From contig CAYPCQ010000005.1 in NCBI GenBank assembly GCA_964409245.1, forward strand, positions 1-64,000: a stretch of 64,000 bases of DNA, in the 5' to 3' direction. The DNA comes from CAIMWS01 sp964409245. Lineage in GTDB: Bacteria > Verrucomicrobiota > Verrucomicrobiia > Limisphaerales > UBA1319. A program made the translations under genes and the position numbers. The first letter of the stretch is position 1; every line of letters begins with the position of its first letter. Of this stretch, positions 48,801 to 60,800 are shown piece after piece. The notes under the pieces were generated by a model. That model saw only the letters and a program-made list of their open reading frames with translations. It did not search any database and was not told where the DNA came from.

Positions 48801-51800
48801 GATGACCACATCGGTTTCAGCAAGGCCGGGATGCTTTGCGAGGACGGGCGCTGCAAGACTTTTTCCGCCACTGCGAACGGATACGTGCGCGGGGAAGGGG
48901 TTGGGATGCTCCTTTTGAAATCCCTTTCCGCAGCCGAGGCGGACGGGGATCATATTTACGGGGTGATCCGCAGCAGCGTGGTCAATCACGGAGGCCGGGC
49001 CACCTCGTTGACGGCGCCCAATCCGAAAGCGCAGGCGGAGCTGCTGCGGGCCGCCTATTCCAAGGCGGGGATCGATCCCCGGACCATTGGCTACATTGAG
49101 GCTCACGGGACGGGCACACCGCTGGGCGATCCCATAGAGATCAACGCCTTAACCCAGGCTTTCAAGGCGCTCTATGAAGCGGCCGGCGCACCCGGCGTGC
49201 GCGAAGCCCATTGCGCTTTGGCCTCGGTCAAAACTAACATTGGCCATCTCGAACTCGCGGCCGGGGTGGCGGGTGTCATCAAGGTGCTGCTCCAGCTGCG
49301 GCATGGCCTCCTGGTCCAGGGACTCCATTGCGAGCGGATTAATCCCTATATCAAACTGGAGGGCACGCCATTCTATTTGCTGCAGGAGAATCGGCCGTGG
49401 CCGCAGGTGATGGGTGGGGATGGCCGGCCCTTGCCACGCCGCGCCGGGGTCAGCTCCTTTGGCTTTGGTGGAGTCAATGCGCATCTGGTGCTCGAGGAAT
49501 ATGTGCCGCCAGCTGAGGCGCGGCCAGCCGCGGCCGGGCCGCTCCGTCCGCAGCTGGTGCTGCTATCCGCCCGGAACCCGGAGCGCCTCCAGGAGACCGT
49601 CAGGAATCTCCATGGTTTTCTCCTGCGCCACCCCGGCACGGCGGCCGGGGATCTGGCTTATACCCTGCAAATCGGCCGGGAGGAAATGGAAGCCCGCCTG
49701 GCCTTGAGCGCAGGGTCGATCGAAGAGCTGCAGGTGAAGCTGCAGCAGGTTATCAACGGCCAGAACGATGTTGAAGGCTGCCTCCGAGGTTTGGTGGCCG
49801 GCCCGGATGGCGGTTCCGGGCAGGCTTCCCTGACGCTCCCGCCGGATTCCCAAACCGATCCGGGACGCCTGGCGGCCCACTGGGTCAACGGGGGCCGGGT
49901 GGATTGGGGCACCAGCCAGGCCGGTTTCCGGAGGATCAGTTTGCCGGCTTATCCTTTTGCGCGGGAGCGTTATTGGCGGGGTGAGGCTGCCCGCGCCGCC
50001 ATCGGCCTTCCGGCGGCCGAGTCGGAGGCCACCGTATTTATCCCACAATGGGAGGACGCGGGATCCTGGGTGCAGCCAACGGCCTTGCGTGCCCCAAGCA
50101 CGCTGGTGATTGTACAATCCGGAACCGCCTTTGGTTTGCCGCAGGCGCTCACCGAACATTGCCGGCAACGGTTTCCCGGTGCCGCCATCCTCCGCATCCA
50201 GGTTGGCGATCAGACCGGCAGCGGGAGTGCTGGTGAATGGCTCTGTGGACGTGATGATGCTGGAGGATTCGAGGCCTGCCTGAGGGATTGTGCATCGATT
50301 GACAGCCTGTTCTTCATCGCCAACGAGGAGCCGCTGGACCCGGATTGGCCCGCTCAGGATGAGGTTCAATTGCTTCGTCTGGCAAAGGCGGTCAAGCGCC
50401 GGCTATCCGGCGCGGATCAGGCCGCCTGCTTCATATTGACGGTGGATAATTATCGGGTGGCAGATTCCGCGGTCCATCCCCGGGGGGGCGGTTTGACGGG
50501 ATTGGTTTATGCCATTGCCCAGGGGGATCACCGCCTGCAGGTGCGGAATATCGATTTGTCCGCGGCCGATGCGGACCGCCGGGAATCGCTTCCGGCCTTG
50601 CTGGACGCCGTCCTGTCCGAGCCTCCTTCGCATCGGGGTGAAGTGATCAAATTTTGCGCGGGGCAGCGTTACCTCCAGACACTCATCCCCTTGGCCTGGC
50701 CCGACGGATCGCCAAAAGGATTCCGCCACAACGAGGTTTACGTCATTCTTGGTGGCAGTGGGCTGGTGGGGGATATGGTAACCCGGATCCTGATACAACG
50801 TTGCCAGGCCAGGATCATTTGGCTGGGGCGGAGCCCGGAGGACCACCCGGGCATCCGCGCCCGGCTGGACTCCTATCAGGGACTGCCCGGGAAGCCCATT
50901 TACCGGCAAGCGGACGCCTTGGATTTGGCTTCCTTGCGGGGCGCGGTGGAGCGGATCAGGGCGGACTATGGGGAGATCCATGGGGCACTGTTCGCGGGCA
51001 ATGTCTTTTCTTTTGACAATTCGGTGGCGGAGACGACGGAGCTGGATTTTACCCGCATTCTGGAGATCAAAACCAAGGGCAGCCTCAACTTCGTGGAGGC
51101 CTTCAAGGAGGTGCCCCTGGGCTTCATGTGCTTTTTCTCCTCCGCGCAGGCCTATTCGTTTTCGGGTGCGGCCTCTTTGTCGGCTTACGCGGCGGGAATC
51201 ACTTTCACCGATTCCCTGGTGCGATCGCTTTGGGAAAGTGCGGCCTTTCCCGTCGGCACCGTCAACTGGGGCTTTTGGGAATCTTCAAGGGAAGGCCCAT
51301 CCGCCGTGGGCAACGCCGGCTTCCTGGATGCGGCCACTGGGGTGGATGCCTTGGATCGCTTCATTGGTTTGCTGCGGGAACGGGTGCTCAACCAAATTTT
51401 GTGCCTGAAAACATCGCCGGCCGTCCGCGGCTTGATGCCGATCCATGGAGACCGGTTGACGCTGGCTTCCGGGACCGTTGTGGTGGAAAACCAAGCGGCG
51501 CTGGCTCGGGCCGGCTACGTCGGCTACGAGCGGCCGCCGCTGGCGGATATCCCGGGGGCGGACGAATTCGAGGCATGGATGGTCAAACTGCTGGAGGCGC
51601 AGATTCGGGATATGGCACTTCCCGCCGGGGAGGAGGCAGCGGTGACGCCCGGATTGCGGCTGTGGCTGAGGCAAACCCGCCGCCTGCTGGAGGAGAAACG
51701 GGCGTTGGTCGATGCCTCCGCGGGCGCCGACAGCGTGTGGGCCGCCTGGGAGTTGCGGAAACCCGTCCTGCGGCAGGAACGGCAGCTCCAGGCGCAAATC

Positions 51801-54800
51801 CTATTGGCGGAGGAATGTTTGCGGAAGCTGCCTGCCGCCCTGCGCGGAGAAATCAGGCCGACGGAGATATTGTTCCCGGCTGGCTCCATGGAAAAGGTGG
51901 AACCGGTTTATGCGGATAATAGCCAGTTCACCTATTTCAGCACCGTCGTGGCGGATGCAGTTCTGGCGTTCCTGGAGCAGCAGCGGGAGTTCGATCCCGG
52001 TTTCCGCGTCCGGATTCTCGAAATCGGGGCCGGGACCGGGGGCACCACCGCGGTGGTTTTAGCCAGCCTCCGGGGATGGGAACCTTTCATCGAGGAATAT
52101 TGCTATACGGATGTGTCGCGCGCCTTTCTGGCCCACGGGGAGCGCCGTTTTGCTTCCGGACGGCCATTCCTCAAGTTCCAGTTGCTGGATATCGAACAGG
52201 CACCGGCGGCGAGTGAGGACGGCTGGGGAACCTGCGACCTGGTCCTGGCGGCTAATGTGCTGCATGCCACCAAGGATATCCGGCGCACCATCCGGCACGC
52301 CAAGGCGGCATTGAAACGCCATGGGCAGCTCATTCTGGATGAGATCGCCGGACCCTCAATTTTTGCGCATCTCACTTTTGGCCTGCTGCCGGGCTGGTGG
52401 CGGTTTGAAGACTCTGCGCTCCGCATTCCGGGGAGTTCCGGCCTGTATCCAGAAACCTGGCAACGCGTGTTGCGGGAAGAGGGCTTTGAAACGATCGCGT
52501 TTCCCGCCCGGGAGGCACATCGCTTTGGGCAGCAGGTGATCGTGGCCGGCAGCGATGGTGTGATCCGGTTGGAAAAACGCGCCGGCCGGGAAGCAGACGA
52601 AAAAACCGTGGAAAAACAGGAGGCGGCCAAACCCACGGGAGCCAATCCGGGCTTGGCCGGCGGCTCCGTTAAGCAACGGATCACGGGGATACTGTCGGAA
52701 TTCTTAAGGATTCCCGAATCCCAGCTCTCGGCCGGCACACCTTTCTCCGATTATGGAGTGGATTCAATTCTGGGCATCAACTTTGTGGACCGGCTCAGCG
52801 CGGAACTCGGGCTTTCGTTGAACTCGGCGATTTTGTTTGAACACTCAACCATTGAACGATTGAGCGCCTTTCTTGCTGAAAATTACCCGGACCAGATCCC
52901 GGCGGGCAGGTCCCAGGCCGCGGTTTCCCCGGCGGCGTCTATGCCCGCCGCCACCGCGCCGAAAAAACCTGATTTCCAGGCCGGGATGGGAACCGGAGAA
53001 ATCGCGGTGATCGGCATGGCGGGGCAGTTTCCGGGTGCCAAAGATGTGGAGGCCCTATGGCGGAACCTGGTCGATGGCCAGGCGGTGGTGCAGGATTTGC
53101 CGGCGCACTACCTGGATGCCGGGCAGGTATTCGACGGCTTCGATAAAGCCCGGGAATGGAGCTGCCGGCGGGGTGGGATCCTGGAGGACCGGGCCTGTTT
53201 TGATCCGCTTTTTTTCAATATTTCACCCCGCGAGGCGGAGTCGATGAACCCCCACCAGCGTTTGATACTCCAGGAAAGCTGGAAGGCGCTGGAGGACGCC
53301 GGGATCAATCCCAGAAGCCTGGGCGGGGCGAAGGCCGGCCTGTTCATTGGCGCCGAACCGTGCGGTTACGAGCATGAGTCCTTCACTGGCGCCTCGGATG
53401 CGATCATCGCCTCCCGGCTCTCCTATTTTCTGGATCTGAAGGGGCCGGCGTTGGTGGTGAACACGGGGTGCTCATCCTCCGCGGCGGCGATTCACCTGGC
53501 GTGTGAAAGCCTGCGCCATGGCGAGTCTCAATTGGCGATCGCCGGAGGCGTGTTCGCGGTGCTGGGCCAGGAGTTGCTGGTCCGCCTGTCCGCCATGGAC
53601 ATGCTTTCGCCGACCAGCGCCTGCCATTCCTTCGATGCGGCGGCGGATGGGACGGTGTTTTCTGAGGGGGTGGGGGTGGTGGTGCTCAAACGGCTGGCTG
53701 ACGCCATCGCCGATGGAGATCCGATTTATGGAGTGATCCAGGCCTCCGGCATGAACCAGGATGGCGCGAGCAACGGCATCACGGCGCCGAATGGCAAGGC
53801 GCAGGAGTCCCTGCTGGCCGATGTTTACCGGCGTTTCCATATCGACCCCGAACGGTTCAGCTACGTGGAAGCCCACGGCACGGGGACCCGGCTGGGCGAT
53901 CCGGTGGAGGCCAACGCCCTGGCGCGCGCGTTCAGGCAGTTTACGGCCAGGCGGCACTTTTGCGCCGTCGGCAGCGTGAAGGCTGCGCTGGGGCACGCCT
54001 CCGCCGCCGCGGGGGTGATCGGCCTGATCAAGGTGCTGCTCATGATGCGGCATGGGAAGCTGCCCGGGATGCCTCATTTCAAGCAGCTGAATCCGTTGAT
54101 CGAGTTTGAAAACTCCGCCTTTTATGTGAATGAAACGGCCCAGGATTGGCCGGCCGCCAGCGGCCTGCCCCGGTTCGCCGCGGTGAATTCTTTCGGGCAC
54201 AGCGGCACCAACGTCCACCTGGTGGTCCGTTCCCATGAGGCGCCGCTGCCGGTGGCCAGCGCTGGCGGTCCCCAGGTGATTGTCCTGTCAGCCAAAGACG
54301 GGGATCGCCTGCAGGAAGCCGCTGGAAGGCTGGCCTCGTTTGTGGAGCAGAATCCCGCGTGCGATTTGCGGGCGCTGGCCTGCACCCTGCAAGTGGGCAG
54401 AGAGAGCATGCGGGAGCGGCTGGCCTTGATTGTTCACGAGGCTGCCGAATTGCCGGCCAAACTCAAGGCGTGGATCCGCGGGGAATGTCCGGTTGCAGCC
54501 TGCTGGCGGAGGACCGCTGATCCGCAGGACCGCGCCATGCACTTGCTGCAAGCCGATGAGGCCTCCCGCGACCTGCCGGCCCGGTGGATTGCCCAGGGCA
54601 AATTAGACCTGTTGGCCGAGCTGTGGACTCTCGGGGCCGATGTCGATTGGCAGCTTCTTTACCAGCATAACCGTCCGGTGCGGCTGCGGCTGCCCACCTA
54701 TCCCTTTGCGAGGGAACATTACTGGGCGCCCAAGCCTGGCCCGGGGAGTGGGCCGGCAGCCCTCCTGCCCAGGCAACCGGCGGAGGAAGAACGGATTCTC

Positions 54801-57800
54801 TGTTTTGAAGAAAACTGGGAGCCATTCGCTGCAAACGCCAGCCCGCTGGACCCTCCGGCGAACCGGATCCAGACGCTGGTCTGCCTGCTTTCCGATCCGC
54901 ATCACCAGGATGCCTTTAGCCGGGCCATGCATGCCCTTGCTCCGTCCGCCCGGGTGGTTTTCCTGGGTCAGGCGGACGTGGGACCGGGTAGGGACGCCGA
55001 GGCCTTCGGGAAGGCTTGGTCCAAGGTGGGGCCTTGCGATGCTTTCATTTATCTGTGGCCGGTGGAAGACCGCCGACTGATTACGGACATCCTGCCCCTG
55101 GCCGGCCTCCTGCAGGCGGTTTCCAAAGGCGGTAACAAGCCCGGCCGCGTGATTTTCGCCGGTGGTTATGCGGATGGTCTGGAGCGATGCCACCTGGAAT
55201 CGTGGATCGGGATCGAACGATCCCTGGGGCTGGTTTTGCCGGAAGTCCAGGCTGCCGTGCTGTCAGTCCAGGCAGGCATCAGCGCTCCCGTCAGCATGGC
55301 AACTTGGGCGGATCGGGTCTGGCGAATGCTCGCCCAGGATAAACTGGAGAGCGTGCGCTATGAAGACGGGATCGGCCATGCCCTCCGGATTCGCGAGATG
55401 AAGCTGGCGGCCGCATCCGCTCCCCGGTTGGACGGCAAAACCATATTGATCACGGGTGGTTGTGGTGGCCTGGGCTTGAGAATGGCAAAATGGCTGGCGG
55501 CGAAATGGCGCGTTAATCTGGTGCTCACCGGGCGTTCACCATGGTCTTCCGGCCTGCAGGGCATGCTGGCCGGGATTCAGCCCGTGGGATGCCGGGTCCA
55601 TTATGGCCAGGCTGATGTGTGTGACGCCCAGGCGATGGCGGCAGCTTTACAGGAGGCCAGGAATAAACTGGGGCCGATCCATGGAGTCATTCACGCCGCC
55701 GGGATCAAGGATACCCGCACGGTTTTTGAAAAAAGCCCGGCGGAGCTGCAGGCGGTGATGGATCCCAAAGTAAAAGGCACCCTGGTCCTGGATGAAGTGC
55801 TGGCGCAGGATCCCCTGGAGTTCGTATGCTACTGCTCTTCCAGCGCGGCCATCCTCGGGGATTTTGGGGCGTGTGATTACGCCATGGCCAACCGTTTTCA
55901 AGTGGCCTACGCCGCCCACCGGAACTTATTAGCGGCCGAAGGCAGGCGCCAGGGCAAGACGCGCGTCATTTGCTGGACGATGTGGAGCGGGACGGGCATG
56001 GGCAGCCGTGGGGGCGATGAAACCGCGGTTTGCCTCAAAGCCAGCGGGCAGCGGCCGTTGCGTCCTGAGGAAGGGCTCGAGTTGTTTGGGCAATTGCTGG
56101 CGCAGGATAAAGGGCAGTGCATCGTGCTCGCGGGCAAGGCCGCGCAGGTCCGGCGCGCCCTGCGTTGCGATTCCGGGCCGGCTGCCCCAGTGCGGAATGG
56201 CGCACAACCTGCCGGAGCCCCCGCTGCCATCCTGGCTCCTGGGATCCTGGAGGAAAAGCTCCTATCGGATTTGGGGGAACAACTCAGCCAGCTATTCAAG
56301 ATACCCACCGCCCGGCTTGGCAGTTCCCAGAACTTCGCCGATTTCGGAATCGACTCCATCGGCTTGGCCGAGCTGGCCCGCCTGCTTTCCAAGCGTTACG
56401 GGATTGCGCTCTCGCCATCGGTGTTTTTTGGCCATTCAACTCTCGCGGCGGTGACCCGCTACTTATGCGAGAAACACACGGTGATTTTTAATCCCCAACC
56501 CTCCATTCCTGAAAACACGGCGGCTGAGCCTTCGCCATTACCTGTTCCAGAGCCATCCGGCCACCAGCCCTCAAAGGTTCCGGAACCGATCGCGATTATC
56601 GGGATGAGCGGACGATTTCCCGGTGCGCGTGGCGTCGATGAGATGTGGCAAATTCTTTTCGAGGGGCGGAATGCGGTCACCGCGATGCCCGCAGACCGGT
56701 TTGAACAACCGGCGGGGAGCGGCGGCATGAAGGGGGATCAAGACCAGGCCAGCCGTCCCTGCTGCGGGTGTATTCCCGGGGTCAGGGAATTCGATCCGGT
56801 CTTTTTTGAAATATCTCCCGCGGAGGCTGAGGAGATGGATCCGCGCCAGCGGTTGCTGCTCCAGGAGGGGTGGAACGCCCTGGAGGACGCCGGATTCGGG
56901 CCGGAGCACCTGGCGCGGCAACGGATCGGGATGTTCGTTGGGGTGGAGGAAGGGGATTATCCGCGCCGGGCCGCCGAGGGGAGCATCACGGCCAATCACA
57001 CCGGCATCCTGGCCGCCCGCCTCGCCTATTTCCTGAATTTGAAGGGGCCGGTCATGGCCATCAACACGAGCTGTTCCTCCTCGCTGGTGGCTGTGCATCA
57101 GGCTTGCCAAACCCTGCGCAGCGGGGAGTGTGAGGCCGTCCTGGCCGCCGGGGTCAACCTGATCCTCGACCCGGACAATTTATTGGCCATGGCCCAGGCG
57201 GGGATGTTGTCGCCGGATGGAACCTGTTTTGCGTTCGACCGCCGGGCCAGCGGGATGGTGCCGGGAGAAGCGGTGGTGGCGATCGTCCTCAAACCCTTCC
57301 GCCGGGCGGTTGCCGATGGCGACCCCATTCATGCGGTGATCCTCGGCAGCGGGATCAACTACGATGGCAAAACCAATGGGATCACGGCGCCCAGCGGAGT
57401 GGCACAAGCGGAATTGTTGCGGAAGGTGTGGGAAAAGGCCGGCGTCCAACCGCAGCAGATCGGGTATATCGTGGCGCACGGCACGGGCACGCGGCTGGGT
57501 GATCCGGTGGAAGTCAACGCCCTGGCCGAGGCGTTCAACGGCGCCCCCACTGCGCCAGCGCAATGTGCCTTGACCTCCTGCAAAACCAATTTCGGCCATA
57601 CTTTTGCCGCCTCAGGCTTGGTGAACCTCGTGGCTTTGGTCCAGGCGATGCGGCACCAGACCATTCCCGCCAGCCTTCACTGCCGGGAACTGAACGAGTT
57701 CATTCATTGGGACGGCTGCCCGTTTTATGTCAGCGTCGCGAACCAAGCCTGGCGGTCCAGTCCGGGCCGCGCAAGGATCGGCGGTGTCAGCGCCTTTGGG

Positions 57801-60800
57801 ATGAGCGGAACCAATGCCCATGTGGTTGTCCGTGACCACGCGGTGGTGGACGCTCCACAGCCGGATCTTCCTGGCCATTATCTCCTGGCCTGGTCAGCCA
57901 AAACCGCGGAAGCCTTGCGTGAGAGGATTTTGCAGTTTGCGCACTGGATCGAAACGCGGCGTTTCACAAATCAGCAATTGCCGGCCATCAGCCGCACTTT
58001 GCTGCTCGGAAGGCATCCCTTCGCCCATCGTTGTGCCGTCGTGGTGCGCCATCTGGAAGAGGCGGCTGAGCTGTTGGCGGCGATCGGGAAATCCCCTCGT
58101 CCCGGGGTTTTTGAGGGGACCGTGGAAAAAGCATTTCGATCCGGTGGAATGGCTCCGGAGCGGGATGGCCTGCCGCCCGCCAAGTTCCTCCCGGCCGATG
58201 GCCAATCGGTTGGTTTGGCGGACTCCCTGCGCCTCGCGGCGGAGCAATGGTGCCGGGGAGCAGAAATCGACTGGGCGCAGTTCTTCGATCAAAGCCATCC
58301 CCAGCGGCTGCATCTGCCAGGCTACCCGTTTTCAAGGCGGCAATACTGGCTGGAATCGGTTGCTGATTCCAAGGCCATAAAGGAGGAGCCGATGGCGGCT
58401 CGGAAAGCACCGACTACAACCTGGTGGCAATTGTCCGCGGCGAACGCTGAATCGGTCCAGCAACTGCTCGCGGCCCAAGCGGGGGACATGGATCGCCACC
58501 TGGCGGGCTTGCTGGCGGCTGCGCTCCATAGTCTGGGGCTGCGGGAAGAGGATCAACGGCTGGTTCAATCAACGGCCAGGAAGAACCGACCCGCCTATCT
58601 GGAGCGCTGGCTTGAAGAAAGCCGCCGCTTGCTTGGGGAGTCGGGCGAATCCGGGGCCGGGGTGCGGCCGCTGGCGCCGGTGTGGGCCGAATGGGATGCC
58701 GCCAAGGCTCGCTGGATGGATGATGCCTGCTTGAAGGCCCAAGCCAGCCTGGTGGAACATTGTTTGCGGGCCCTGCCCGAAATCCTTCGGGGAGAGCGCC
58801 GGGCAACGGATGTGCTGTTCCCGGATTATTCCGTGGAATTGGTGGAAGCCGTTTACCGCGACAACCCGGTGGCCGATTTATTCAACAATGCCGTTGGCCA
58901 GGCCGCGGCCGCCTGGATTGAGCACCGGCTCGGGCGGGATCCGGGCGCCCGGATCCGGGTGCTGGAAATTGGGGCCGGCACCGGTGGGACCACCGCGGCC
59001 GTCCTGCCGCTGCTGGCGCCTTTCAAAGAGCATCTCGAGGAATACTGCTACACGGACATTTCCAAGGCCTTTCTCATCCCGGCCGGGTCGAAGTTCGTTC
59101 CCGCGCATCCGTTTGTGGTCCCGCGGCTCTTTGATGTCTCCCAGCCCGTGGCTGGACAAGCCATTGCCCCGTATTCCTACGACCTGGTGATTGCGGCCAA
59201 CGTGCTGCATGCCACGCCGGATATCCGGCGGGCGATCCGGAATGCGGGTTCGACCTTGCGTCCCGGTGGGGTATTGATACTCAACGAACTGAGCGCCAAC
59301 GGATGGTTTACGCACCTGACCTTCGGCCTGCTCGAGGGGTGGTGGCTGCACCAGGACGCGGCGCTCCGGCTGCGCGGCTGCCCCGCTGTTGCATCCGATA
59401 CGTGGCAGCGCCTGTTAACCGGGGAAGGTTTTGTCCAGGTTCACTTTCCCCTGGAGCAAGGGCACGGCCTCGGCCAGCAGGTCATTGTGGCGGAGAAGTG
59501 TGGAGCGCTCCCGGAATTGCCGGTGGGCGGCCTGGGTGATGCCCCCAAGCCAGCCAGCGCCAAGGTCGGCCCCGAAGCCCCGGCGGTGGCCGGTGGGAAA
59601 GCGTTGGGCAAACTGGCCATCGACTATTTCAAGAAGCTGGTTGGGGCCGCCTTGAAGATGGAGGCGAATGACATTGATCCCGCGGCCCCCTTGGAGGGGT
59701 ATGGCATGGATTCCTTGATGATCGGGAAGGTAATGGCGAGGCTCCGGGAGGCATTTGAGGATATCCCCAGCACGCTGCTGTTCGAGATCCAGACGGTGGC
59801 CGCTTTGGCGGAATACTTCCTATCCCACCGCAAGGCGGAAATGATGGACCGGCTGGGTTTCAAGCCCGCTGCCGCTGAAAGCCCCCGGCCGGCAGCCCCA
59901 GGAAACGGCCATGAACCGGGAGCGATCACCCGGGCCTGTCCGCCACGTGCCCAGGCCACACCGGCCGGCCCGCGGGAAGCCATCGCGATCATCGGCCTGA
60001 GCGGGCATTTCCCTTCCGCCCCCGACCTGGGAACCTATTGGGAGAACCTGAAGGCGGGCAAGGATTGCATCACGGAGATTCCGCCTGAGCGCTGGTCCCT
60101 GGACGGTTTTTTCCACCCCGATATGGAAGAGGCGATCGATGCCGGGAAGAGCTACTGCAAATGGGGTGGCTTCCTGGAAGGGTTTTGGAACTTCGATCCG
60201 CTCTTCTTTAACCTCTCCCCGCGCCTGGCCCTCGAAATCGATCCCCAGGAGCGCCTGTTTGTGCAGGCCGCCTGGGAGGCTCTGGAGGATGCTGGCTGCA
60301 CCCGGAATGCCCTGGCTGAACAATACGATAGCCGCGTGGGGGTTTTCACCGGCATTTCGCATACCGAGTTCAATGTGCTGGGTCCGGATTTGTGGCGGGC
60401 GGGCAAACAGATCTACCCGCGGACTTCGTTCGGGTCCGTGGCCAATCGCGTTTCGTTCCTGTTCAACCTGAAAGGGCCGAGCGTGCCCGTCGATACGATG
60501 TGCTCCTCCGCGCTCACCGCGATCCACGCGGCTTGCGAGTCCATCCTGCGGGGCGAGTGCGCCCTGGCCATCGCTGGCGCGGTGAACCTCTGCCTCCACC
60601 CCTCCACCTATGTGGCCCTGTGCGCTTCCCGGCTGCTTTCCAAGAGCGCCAAATGCTGCAGCTTTGGCTTGGGGGATGATGGCTATGTCCCCGCCGAGGG
60701 CGTTGGGGTGCTGCTCCTCAAGAAGTTTTCGGAAGCGGTCCGGGACCGGGACCGCATCCATGCGATCATCCGCGGCAGCGCGGTGAACCATGGGGGGCGC

